Below, piece after piece: positions 7,503 through 13,307 of a stretch of DNA of 15,500 nt. Under the pieces are notes generated by a model. It had not been told where the DNA came from. It did no database searches and worked only from the letters and a program-made list of their open reading frames with translations. The translations under genes were made by a program, and so were the position numbers. Position 1 is the stretch's first letter. Each line of letters opens with the position of its first letter. The DNA lies in NCBI GenBank assembly GCA_025360985.1, contig JANYBA010000148.1:1-15500 (forward strand), read 5' to 3'. The DNA is from Gammaproteobacteria bacterium (lineage in GTDB: Bacteria > Pseudomonadota > Gammaproteobacteria > Xanthomonadales > Xanthomonadaceae).

Positions 7503-9485
7503 CTAGTCGCCGCCGAACATCGACGCGATCGCTTCGATGTGGGCGCGACCGCGTTCCTTCTTCTCGGCTGATTCGCGCACGGGATCGCCGCCGTCGCGCA
7601 ACAAATCGCCGGCGGGGAGTTCGTCGAGGAAGCGACTGGGCAGCAGGTGCTCGACGCTGCCCCAGCGTTTGGTCTCGGCGTTGTGCGATAGATAGAGCCG
7701 CGCCTTGGCGCGGGTGATGCCGACGTAGAGCAGCCGGCGCTCTTCCTCGAGCCGGCCTTCCTCGATGCTGGCGCTGTGCGGCAGGTTGCCGTCCTCGCAG
7801 CCGATGATGAACACCGCCACGAATTCCAGGCCCTTGGCCGCGTGCAGGCTCATCAGCCGCACCTGGTTGCCGGGCTCGCCGCGATCGGCATTGGTGAGCA
7901 GGGCCAGTTGCGCCGCCAGTTCGCCCGGGCCGCCGCCGCGCGCGTCCTCGAACCATTGCGCGAGTTCGTCGAGGTTGCCCTTGCGGCGCAAGTAGCTGGC
8001 CTCGTCCTTGCACTGGCTGCGAATCATCGCCAGCAATCCGGATTGTTCGATCAGCTGCCGGGTCAGCGCCGCCGGAGTGAGCCGTTCGGACGCCTCGCGT
8101 AGCCGCTGGACAATTCCGGTGAATTCATTGAGCCCGTTCGCGGCGCGTGGCGTGAGCTGTTTGAGCACGGACACCTGTTCGGCAGCGCGCGACATCGGCA
8201 GGCGCGCCTGCTGCGCCAGGCCGGCGAGCTTTTCCAGCGTGGTCGCGCCGACCTCGCGCTTGGGCGAAGCAATGGCGCGCAGGAAGGCCGCATCGTCGTC
8301 GGGATTGGCCAGCACGCGCAACCACGACAGCGCATCCTTGACCTCGCCGCGATCCAGGAACGCCGTGCCGCCGGTCAGGTGGTAGGGAATGCGCAGCAGT
8401 TGCAGCGCTTTTTCCAGCGGTCGCGATTGATGGTTGCCGCGGAACAGGACGGCGAATTCGCCCCAGGGAATTTCCTTGGCCTGGGCCAGGTAGTGGATCT
8501 CGGCGGCAACGCGCTCGGCTTCGTGCTCGTTGCCGCGGCAGGACCAGATCCGCACCGGTTCGCCGTCGCCGTGCTGGCTCCACAACTGCTTCGGATGGAC
8601 GTGCGCGTTCTTCGCGATCAGGGCATTGGCGCTGCGCAGGATGCGGCCCGAGCAGCGATAGTTCTGCTCGAGCTTGATCACTTTCAGCGCCGGATAATCC
8701 CGCGCCAGTTCATCCAGGTTTTCCGGCTGGGCGCCGCGCCAGGCGTAGATGCTCTGGTCGTCGTCGCCGACGCAGGTCATCGCCCCGCGCGTGCCGGCGA
8801 GATATTTAAGCAATCGATACTGCGCGCCATTGGTGTCCTGGCATTCGTCGACCAAGAGATAACGAATTCTCTCCCGCCAGCCTGCGGCGACCTCGGCGTC
8901 CGCGTCGAGGATTTGCAACGGCAGGCGGATCAGGTCGTCGAAGTCGACCGCATTGAACGCCTGCAATCGCGCCTGGTAACGCGCATACAGCGCGGCGGCT
9001 TCGCGCTCGCGCAGCGAACCTGCGGCCTGCGCCGCCTGCTCGGGCGAGAGGCCGTTGTTCTTCGCCGCCGAAATCAAGTTGTGCAGCGCGTACAGCGCGT
9101 CGTTCTTCAGGCCGGCCGGCGCCAGGTCCTTGACGATGGCGAGCTGGTCGTCGGCATCGAAGATGGAAAAACCGCGGCGCAGTTGCGCGCGCTCGTGCTC
9201 GATCTGCAGGAACTTCAGGCCGAGCGAATGGAAGGTCGAGATGGTCAGGCCCTCGGCCTTGTCGCCCTTCACGCGCCGGGCCACGCGCTCGCGCATCTCG
9301 CGCGCCGCCTTGTTGGTGAAGGTGATGGCGGCGATGTGCCGCGCCTCGTGCCGGCCGGTCGCGATCAGGTGCGCGACCTTCTCGGTGATGACCTTGGTCT
9401 TGCCGCTGCCGGCACCGGCGAGCACGAGCAAGGGGCCATCGACGTACTCGACGGCGAGTGTTTGCGGGGCGTTGAGTCCGGACAT
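7503..9485 (-). CDS. rep: ATP-dependent DNA helicase Rep (superfamily 1)
   Basis: 660 residues (E. coli Rep is 673). It is a 3'-5' helicase that travels with the replisome and clears bound protein and stalled forks. Motifs are AGAGSGKT (23-30, Walker A), TFTNKAAREM (55-64), LLVDECQD (210-217, Walker B; most Rep/UvrD members have Tyr or Phe where this has Cys), GDDDQSIYAWRG (240-251), LMSLHAAKGLEF and LLYVGITRAKARL (motifs V and VI). The GGTAFLDRGEVKDALSWLRV and NPDDDAAFLR segments favour Rep over UvrD. The start at ATG 9485 gives the usual MSGLNAPQ opening; the open frame upstream of it is antisense noise over yadH. Only 8 nt separate it from yadH, so it is probably the last gene of the yadG-yadH-rep transcript. 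Confidence 0.95.
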   Translation of the reverse strand: MSGLNAPQTLAVEYVDGPLLVLAGAGSGKTKVITEKVAHLIATGRHEARHIAAITFTNKAAREMRERVARRVKGDKAEGLTISTFHSLGLKFLQIEHERAQLRRGFSIFDADDQLAIVKDLAPAGLKNDALYALHNLISAAKNNGLSPEQAAQAAGSLREREAAALYARYQARLQAFNAVDFDDLIRLPLQILDADAEVAAGWRERIRYLLVDECQDTNGAQYRLLKYLAGTRGAMTCVGDDDQSIYAWRGAQPENLDELARDYPALKVIKLEQNYRCSGRILRSANALIAKNAHVHPKQLWSQHGDGEPVRIWSCRGNEHEAERVAAEIHYLAQAKEIPWGEFAVLFRGNHQSRPLEKALQLLRIPYHLTGGTAFLDRGEVKDALSWLRVLANPDDDAAFLRAIASPKREVGATTLEKLAGLAQQARLPMSRAAEQVSVLKQLTPRAANGLNEFTGIVQRLREASERLTPAALTRQLIEQSGLLAMIRSQCKDEASYLRRKGNLDELAQWFEDARGGGPGELAAQLALLTNADRGEPGNQVRLMSLHAAKGLEFVAVFIIGCEDGNLPHSASIEEGRLEEERRLLYVGITRAKARLYLSHNAETKRWGSVEHLLPSRFLDELPAGDLLRDGGDPVRESAEKKERGRAHIEAIASMFGGD

Positions 9486-9493
9486 GGGGCGCG

Positions 9494-10267
9494 CTAGCTG
9501 CGCAGCCCCACGCCCTTGGTCAGCAAGTGCAGGCCCAGCCAGGTCAGCGCGGCGACGAAACCGAGCATCACCGCGTAGGCGGTCCACAGCGGCATGTCGA
9601 TCGCGGTCTCGCCGAGCAGGCCATAGCGGAAGGCGTTGACCATGTAGAAGATCGGATTGGTATGGGTCGCGGTCTGCGCCCACTGCGGCAACACGCGCAC
9701 CGAATAGAACACGCCGCCCAGGTAGGTCAGCGGCGTCAGGATGAAGGTCGGGATGATGGCGATGTCGTCGAACTTCTTGGCGTAGACGGCGTTGACGAAA
9801 CCGGCCAGCGAAAAAATCGTCGCGCCGAGCAGCACGGTGGTGAACGTGACGAACGGATGCGGTACGCGCACGTGGGTGAAGAACATGGCGATCACCAGCA
9901 CGATCGCGCCGACCATCAGCCCGCGCAGGACGGCGCCGCTGACGTAGCCGCCGAGGATCACCCAGTTCGGCATCGGCGAGACCAGCAGTTCCTCGACGTG
10001 GCGACCGAACTTGGCGCCGAAAAACGAGGAGCTGATGTTGCCGTAGGCGTTCTGGATCACCGCCATCATCACCAGGCCGGGGACGATGAAATCCATGTAG
10101 GAAAAGCCGCCCATGGTGCCGATGCGCGAACCGATCAGGCTGCCGAAGATCAGGAAGTACAGCGTCATGGTGATCGCCGGCGGCACCAGGGTCTGGCCCC
10201 AGATGCGCAGGATGCGCGCGACTTCGCGCCGGGCGATGGTCTTCAGCGCGACGATGTTCGGGTTCAT
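9494..10267 (-). CDS. yadH: ABC-2 type transporter permease (YadH-like)
   Basis: 257 residues, matching the length of E. coli YadH. It is the integral-membrane half of an ABC-2 exporter. About six hydrophobic segments are visible, starting after an amphipathic N-terminus (TIARREVARILRIWGQTLVPP). The YadH-like central stretch reads FGRHVEELLVSPMPNW, and HTNPIFYMVNAFRYGLLG precedes the last membrane segments. The start ATG overlaps the stop of the ATPase gene (ATGA, 10264-10267), which implies coupling of both subunits. The substrate is unknown; homologues in this family are linked to drug or polysaccharide/lipid export, but nothing here decides that. Confidence 0.93.
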   Translation of the reverse strand: MNPNIVALKTIARREVARILRIWGQTLVPPAITMTLYFLIFGSLIGSRIGTMGGFSYMDFIVPGLVMMAVIQNAYGNISSSFFGAKFGRHVEELLVSPMPNWVILGGYVSGAVLRGLMVGAIVLVIAMFFTHVRVPHPFVTFTTVLLGATIFSLAGFVNAVYAKKFDDIAIIPTFILTPLTYLGGVFYSVRVLPQWAQTATHTNPIFYMVNAFRYGLLGETAIDMPLWTAYAVMLGFVAALTWLGLHLLTKGVGLRS

Positions 10268-11190
10268 GCCGCTTCCTTGCCGGTCAGCCGGACGAACAAC
10301 TCTTCCAGACGGTTGACCTGGTTGCGCATCGAACGCACGCGGATGCCACGCTCGACCAGGGCGGCGAAGACCTGGTTCAGTTCCATGCCATGCGGCTTTT
10401 CGATACTCAAGGTGTGGGCGTCAACCGTGGTCAGCACGATGTTGTCGATGTGCGGCAGCACCGCCGGCAGCTCGCCGTCGATGTCGAGCACGAAGCCCTC
10501 GACGTCGAGCTTGGCCAGCAACGCCCGCATCGGGCCCTGCTCGATGATCCGGCCCTTGTCGATGATCGCCAGGTTCCGGCACAGGCTCTCGGCTTCTTCA
10601 AGGTAGTGGGTGGTCAGGATCACCGTGGTGCCGGCGGCATTGACCTCCTTGAGCGTCTTCCACATGCCGCGGCGGATCTCGATGTCGACGCCAGCGGTCG
10701 GTTCGTCGAGGATCAGCAGCCGGGGCCGGGTCATCATCGCGCGGGCGATCATCAGCCGGCGCTTCATGCCGCCGGACAGCGTGCGCGACATGGTGAAGGC
10801 CTTGTCCCAGAGCAGCGCGCGCTTGAGTTCCGCTTCGGCGCGCACCATCGCCTCGGGGCGCGGCAGGCCGTAAAAACCGGCGTAGTTGACCAGGATGTCG
10901 AACGGCTGCTCGAAGAAATTGAAGTTCATTTCCTGCGGCACCAGGCCGATCAGGCGCATGGCGTCGCTGCGGTGGGCCTGCAGGTCGACGCCGAAGACCT
11001 TGACCTGCCCGGCGCTGGCATTGACCAGGGAGCTGACCACGCCGATCAGGGTCGACTTGCCGGCGCCATTCGGGCCGAGCAAGGCGAAGAAGTCGCCGGG
11101 CTGCACTTCCAGGGACACGCCCTTGAGCGCCACGACGCCATTGTCATAGGTCTTCTTGAGGTCGGTGATCGCCAGCGCGGGCTCGGTCAT
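10264..11190 (-). CDS. yadG: ABC transporter ATP-binding protein (YadG-like)
   Basis: 308 residues, the same as E. coli YadG. It is the cytoplasmic ATPase partner of the adjacent permease. Walker A is GPNGAGKST (39-47), the Q-loop is in LVPQEMNF (83-90), the signature is LSGGM (138-142) with KRRLMIARAMM after it, Walker B is LLILDEPTAG (158-167), and the switch His lies in TTHYLEEAE. A C-terminal extension of about 90 residues follows the ATPase core, as in this subfamily. The ATG at 11190 gives the expected MTEPALAITDLKKTY opening; the frame stays open further upstream only because the DNA is GC-rich. It is the first gene of the yadG-yadH-rep set and is divergent from the flavin reductase gene. 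Confidence 0.95.
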   Translation of the reverse strand: MTEPALAITDLKKTYDNGVVALKGVSLEVQPGDFFALLGPNGAGKSTLIGVVSSLVNASAGQVKVFGVDLQAHRSDAMRLIGLVPQEMNFNFFEQPFDILVNYAGFYGLPRPEAMVRAEAELKRALLWDKAFTMSRTLSGGMKRRLMIARAMMTRPRLLILDEPTAGVDIEIRRGMWKTLKEVNAAGTTVILTTHYLEEAESLCRNLAIIDKGRIIEQGPMRALLAKLDVEGFVLDIDGELPAVLPHIDNIVLTTVDAHTLSIEKPHGMELNQVFAALVERGIRVRSMRNQVNRLEELFVRLTGKEAA

Positions 11191-11226
11191 GGGGCGGAGT
11201 GGTCCGGTAAGCAGGGCAAGGCGTTT

Positions 11227-11232
11227 ATTATA
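11227..11232 (-). promoter_or_regulatory. yadG: Possible -10 box of the yadG-yadH-rep operon
   Basis: Read on the minus strand this is a perfect TATAAT, 37-42 nt upstream of the yadG ATG and inside a short A/T patch that stands out in the GC-rich gap between divergent genes. I see no good -35 box at the usual distance, so it would need an activator or be a weak promoter. On the plus strand the same patch reads TATTAT and could serve the divergent reductase gene instead. Confidence 0.35.
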
Positions 11233-11289
11233 GGCGTGGCGATCCCACCCCGCCCGGCGCATGACCGCGCCGATCCGTCCGGAGTTCCT

Positions 11290-12039
11290 GTGGCCCATCC
11301 GTTCCCGCTGCGCCTGGTCGGCAGTCGCATGCTCGCGTCCAGCGTTCGCCACCTGGTATTCGCCCGCGACGACGGCCTGCCGCTGGATTTCGTCCCGGGC
11401 CAGTTCATCCAGGTCCATTTCAATTATCCCGACGGCACGGCGACCAAGCGCAGTTATTCGCTGGCGACCATGCACGACCACGCGCTCGGCCCGGGCGACA
11501 CGGTCGAGATCGCGGTCAGCTATGTGCCCGGCGGCGCCGCCACCGCCCTGTTCACCGCCCTCGACGAAGGCCAGCAGATCCAGGCCAGCGGTCCCTACGG
11601 CCGTTTCAGCCTGCACGCCGGCGACGGCAACTCGCGTTACCTGCTGGTCGCCACCGGCACCGGCGTTACGCCCTACCGGTCGATGCTGCCGATGCTCGCC
11701 CAGCTCTTCGAGCAGCGCGACCTCGACGTCGTGCTGGTGCTCGGCGCGCGTACCGCGGCGGAGTTGCTCTATGCCGCCGATTTCCGCGCCTTTGCCGCGG
11801 CTCACCCGCGCTTTCGCTTCATCGGTTGCGTCTCGCGCGAGGCGCCGGGCGCGGACGCGACCGACCTGCGCGCCGGCTACGTGCAGGAAGCCCTGCATGA
11901 CCTCGCGCCGTCCGCCGCCGGCGACATCGCTTACCTGTGCGGCAACCCGAACATGGTCGACGCCTGCTTCGAGTCGCTGAAAGGCCACGGCCTGGCGATC
12001 CCGCACATCCGCCGCGAGAAATACGTCAGCTCCAAATAG
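11290..12039 (+). CDS. FNR-family flavin reductase (ferredoxin--NADP(+) reductase-like)
   Basis: 249 residues starting at a GTG, chosen because GGAG (11281-11284) lies 5 nt upstream and the peptide then begins MAHPFPLRLVGSRML. The fold is the two-domain FNR type: an FAD-binding barrel with KRSYSLAT (about residues 54-61) and a nucleotide-binding domain with GTGVTPYRSM (about 123-132) and the late YLCGNPNMVDACFESL motif. It lacks any 2Fe-2S domain, so it should pass electrons between NAD(P)H and a separate carrier such as ferredoxin or flavodoxin. The C-terminus HIRREKYVSSK lacks the longer tail of some Fpr enzymes. A degenerate second copy of its last codons lies 123 nt further on. It is divergent from yadG. 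Confidence 0.9.
   Translation: MAHPFPLRLVGSRMLASSVRHLVFARDDGLPLDFVPGQFIQVHFNYPDGTATKRSYSLATMHDHALGPGDTVEIAVSYVPGGAATALFTALDEGQQIQASGPYGRFSLHAGDGNSRYLLVATGTGVTPYRSMLPMLAQLFEQRDLDVVLVLGARTAAELLYAADFRAFAAAHPRFRFIGCVSREAPGADATDLRAGYVQEALHDLAPSAAGDIAYLCGNPNMVDACFESLKGHGLAIPHIRREKYVSSK
12009..12030 (+). repeat. Direct repeat, copy 1 (inside the end of the flavin reductase gene)
   Basis: This 22-nt sequence, beginning CCGCCGCGAG and ending ACGTCAGC, encodes the RREKYVS part of the reductase C-terminus. It recurs without mismatch at 12132-12153, exactly 123 nt (41 codons) downstream. Confidence 0.85.
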
Positions 12040-12084
12040 TTTGGGCGGCGGATGCCCGGCCACGGGCTCACGCCCGCGGCGTTC

Positions 12085-12127
12085 GGCACCGCGCGTGCGC
12101 CTGGGCGGCGCCCGCAAGCGCGGTGCC
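12085..12127. repeat. 10-bp inverted repeat forming a strong hairpin
   Basis: GGCACCGCGC (12085-12094) and GCGCGGTGCC (12118-12127) are perfect reverse complements around a 23-nt GC-rich loop. A smaller hairpin, CGGGC-TCAC-GCCCG (12063-12076), sits just before it. Both lie between the two copies of the reductase gene end. There is no T-run after the stem, so it is not a standard intrinsic terminator; it could be a REP-type element or an mRNA 3' structure. Confidence 0.65.
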
Positions 12128-12131
12128 CCAC

Positions 12132-12162
12132 CCGCCGCGAGAAATACGTCAGCAGCAAATGA
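12132..12162 (+). repeat. Direct repeat, copy 2: relic of a reductase gene end
   Basis: The first 22 nt (12132-12153) are identical to 12009-12030. Reading on, the relic spells RREKYVSSK and a stop, exactly as the intact gene does, but with a synonymous serine codon (AGC for TCC) and a different stop (TGA for TAG). Synonymous differences suggest it comes from a diverged but once functional allele or paralogue and not from a fresh slip duplication. It has no start codon and no upstream coding part, and is not expected to be translated. Confidence 0.75.
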
Positions 12163-12195
12163 TCCGTGGTGCTTGGGCCTGGGTGTAAAGGGGAC

Positions 12196-12224
12196 TTGAC
12201 AAGGCGTTTTTTGGCGGGCATCCT
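12196..12224 (+). promoter_or_regulatory. Candidate sigma-70 promoter of the membrane protein / regulator operon
   Basis: A perfect -35 hexamer TTGACA (12196-12201) is followed after 17 nt by CATCCT (12219-12224), a weak -10 with 3 of 6 consensus positions. The predicted transcript would start near 12231, about 25 nt before the first ATG. The strong -35 and poor -10 are typical of a regulated promoter, but the assignment rests on spacing and position alone. Confidence 0.45.
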
Positions 12225-12227
12225 GTC

Positions 12228-12245
12228 TGTCAAGCACACTTGACA
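12228..12245. promoter_or_regulatory. Palindromic operator candidate TGTCAAG-CACA-CTTGACA
   Basis: Two perfect 7-bp inverted half-sites flank a 4-nt spacer, and a third exact half-site CTTGACA lies at 12195-12201 over the -35 box (within the small palindrome CTTGACAAG). By eye I found no other exact CTTGACA/TGTCAAG in the window. The palindrome covers the predicted transcription start, where a repressor would block initiation. The obvious candidate is the 62-residue Cro/CI-type regulator encoded by the same operon, which would make this an autoregulatory loop. That link is inference. Confidence 0.6.
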
Positions 12246-12254
12246 CACCCCGCC

Positions 12255-12656
12255 ATGGCCGCACCCGCCCGCCCGCTGATCCGCGACTGCTTCTTCGCCG
12301 CGCTTGCCTACGTTTTCACCGTCTGGGCCAGCATCTGGCTGCTGCGGCATCCGCTGCTCGGCGCCGCGACTGCCGTGCGCGTCGTCGTCGTGCTGTTGCC
12401 GATCCTGCCGATGGCCTTCGCCATCCGCGCGGTCGTGAAGATCGTGCTGGCCGGCGACGAAATGCAGCGCCGGATCGACCTGGAAGCGATCGCCATCGCC
12501 GCGTTGGCGGTCAGCCTGGGCACGCTGACGCTGAGCCTGCTGATGGTGGTCAAGGTCGTGGCGATATCCGGCCAGGACGCCCTGGTGTGGGTGTTTCCAG
12601 CGCTCTGGGTCGGCTACAGCCTCGCCCGCCTGTGGGCGGCGCGGCGCTACCGCTGA
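12255..12656 (+). CDS. Four-helix membrane protein, first of a tandem pair
   Basis: 133 residues. Predicted membrane segments lie at about 12-30, 41-60, 77-99 and 108-127. Between helices 2 and 3 is the conserved loop GDEMQRRIDLEA (67-78), and helix 4 contains VWVFPALW. The next gene encodes a clear paralogue with the same layout. Similar four-helix proteins with a DE-(L/M)-Q-RRI-LEA loop occur as hypothetical proteins in proteobacteria, often beside small Cro/CI regulators (from memory of the family style); no function is established. The start is the ATG at 12255; a TTG at 12240 lies inside the operator palindrome and is unlikely. No good Shine-Dalgarno sequence precedes the ATG, so translation may be weak or use a short leader. 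Confidence 0.85.
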   Translation: MAAPARPLIRDCFFAALAYVFTVWASIWLLRHPLLGAATAVRVVVVLLPILPMAFAIRAVVKIVLAGDEMQRRIDLEAIAIAALAVSLGTLTLSLLMVVKVVAISGQDALVWVFPALWVGYSLARLWAARRYR

Positions 12657-12698
12657 TCGCCGTTCACCGCTCCGCCCTTCCAACTACAGGCTTCCGCC

Positions 12699-13103
12699 AT
12701 GCGCGCCGCAGAACGACGTTACCTGTTCGAATTCCTGATCGCCATGGCGGCCTACGTCGCGACCGTGCTCGCATCGATCTGGTGGCTGCGGCACCACGGC
12801 GGTGAGCTCGGCCTGTTGGCCAAGTCGGCGTTGGCCCTCCTGCCGATGTTGCCAATCGCGGGAGTCGCCCGCGCCATCGTCCGCGTGATCCGCGACAGCG
12901 ACGAACTCGAACAGCGCATCGACCTGGAAGCGGCGGCCATCGCCGGCCTTGTCGTGGGCCTGGGCTACCTGAGCCTGGGGCTGCTGGCGTCGGCGGAAGT
13001 GGTGCACCTCGAAGCGAGCGCGGTAGCGGTCTGGGTGTTTCCGGCGCTCTGCGGGACCTTCGGCATCGCCAAGTGCCTCTCGGCGTGGCGCTTCCGCGGA
13101 TGA
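12699..13103 (+). CDS. Four-helix membrane protein, second of the tandem pair
   Basis: 134 residues, aligned end to end with the preceding protein: AYVATVLASIWWLRH matches AYVFTVWASIWLLRH, the loop reads SDELEQRIDLEA (about 67-78), and helix 4 again has VWVFPAL. Membrane segments lie at about 10-30, 38-61, 76-98 and 105-125. The start ATG has ACAGG 8 nt upstream. A 42-nt gap separates it from the first copy, and its stop codon overlaps the start of the regulator gene by ATGA (13100-13103), which ties the two products together in expression. A pair of small membrane proteins coupled to a DNA-binding protein could form a sensing unit, but there is no direct evidence for it. Confidence 0.85.
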   Translation: MRAAERRYLFEFLIAMAAYVATVLASIWWLRHHGGELGLLAKSALALLPMLPIAGVARAIVRVIRDSDELEQRIDLEAAAIAGLVVGLGYLSLGLLASAEVVHLEASAVAVWVFPALCGTFGIAKCLSAWRFRG

Positions 13104-13288
13104 AGAGCCGGGTCCGGGAATTGCGCGAGAAGCGTGGCTGGTCGCAGGCGGAGCTCGCCGAGCAGCTCGATGTCTCGCGCCAGACCGTCAACGCCATAGA
13201 AACGGAAAAATACGACCCCAGCTTGCCACTGGCGTTCAAGATCGCGCGGCTGTTCGGGCTGCGCATCGAAACCATCTTCGAGGATTGA
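13100..13288 (+). CDS. Small Cro/CI (XRE) family transcriptional regulator
   Basis: 62 residues, made almost entirely of one helix-turn-helix domain. WSQAELAEQLDVSRQTVNAI (14-33) holds the HTH, with SRQTVNAIE as the recognition helix, and the end reads KIARLFGLRIETIFED. This length and the closing IF-D/E pattern are typical of single-domain regulators usually found next to small membrane proteins. The ATG at 13100 overlaps the stop of the membrane protein gene; an in-frame start at 13073 would only extend into that gene. It has no ligand or sensor domain, so any signal must come through partners. It is the likely binder of the CTTGACA palindrome ahead of the operon. Confidence 0.93.
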   Translation: MKSRVRELREKRGWSQAELAEQLDVSRQTVNAIETEKYDPSLPLAFKIARLFGLRIETIFED

Positions 13289-13307
13289 CCGTGACACGGA
13301 GAACCGC

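Noticed and set aside
9486..9683. 66-residue N-terminal extension of Rep
   Set aside because: It reads antisense-style composition over the end of yadH, while the downstream ATG gives the usual Rep start and length.
10390..11289. Upstream extension of the flavin reductase frame
   Set aside because: It lies opposite yadG; the GTG at 11290 has a ribosome site and gives a normal-length FNR protein.
11217..12209. CAAGGCGTTT occurring in both intergenic regions (11217-11226 and 12200-12209)
   Set aside because: A single 10-nt match without symmetry or shared spacing to promoters; it could be chance.
12177..12212. Possible intrinsic terminator (GCCT/AGGC stem followed by TTTTTT)
   Set aside because: The stem is only about 4 bp with a loop over 20 nt, too weak to support; the T-run lies between the -35 and -10 of the candidate promoter.
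11191..12264. Open frame extending yadG upstream by about 350 codons
   Set aside because: The extension is antisense to the flavin reductase gene and has no family similarity; the 308-residue form matches YadG in length.
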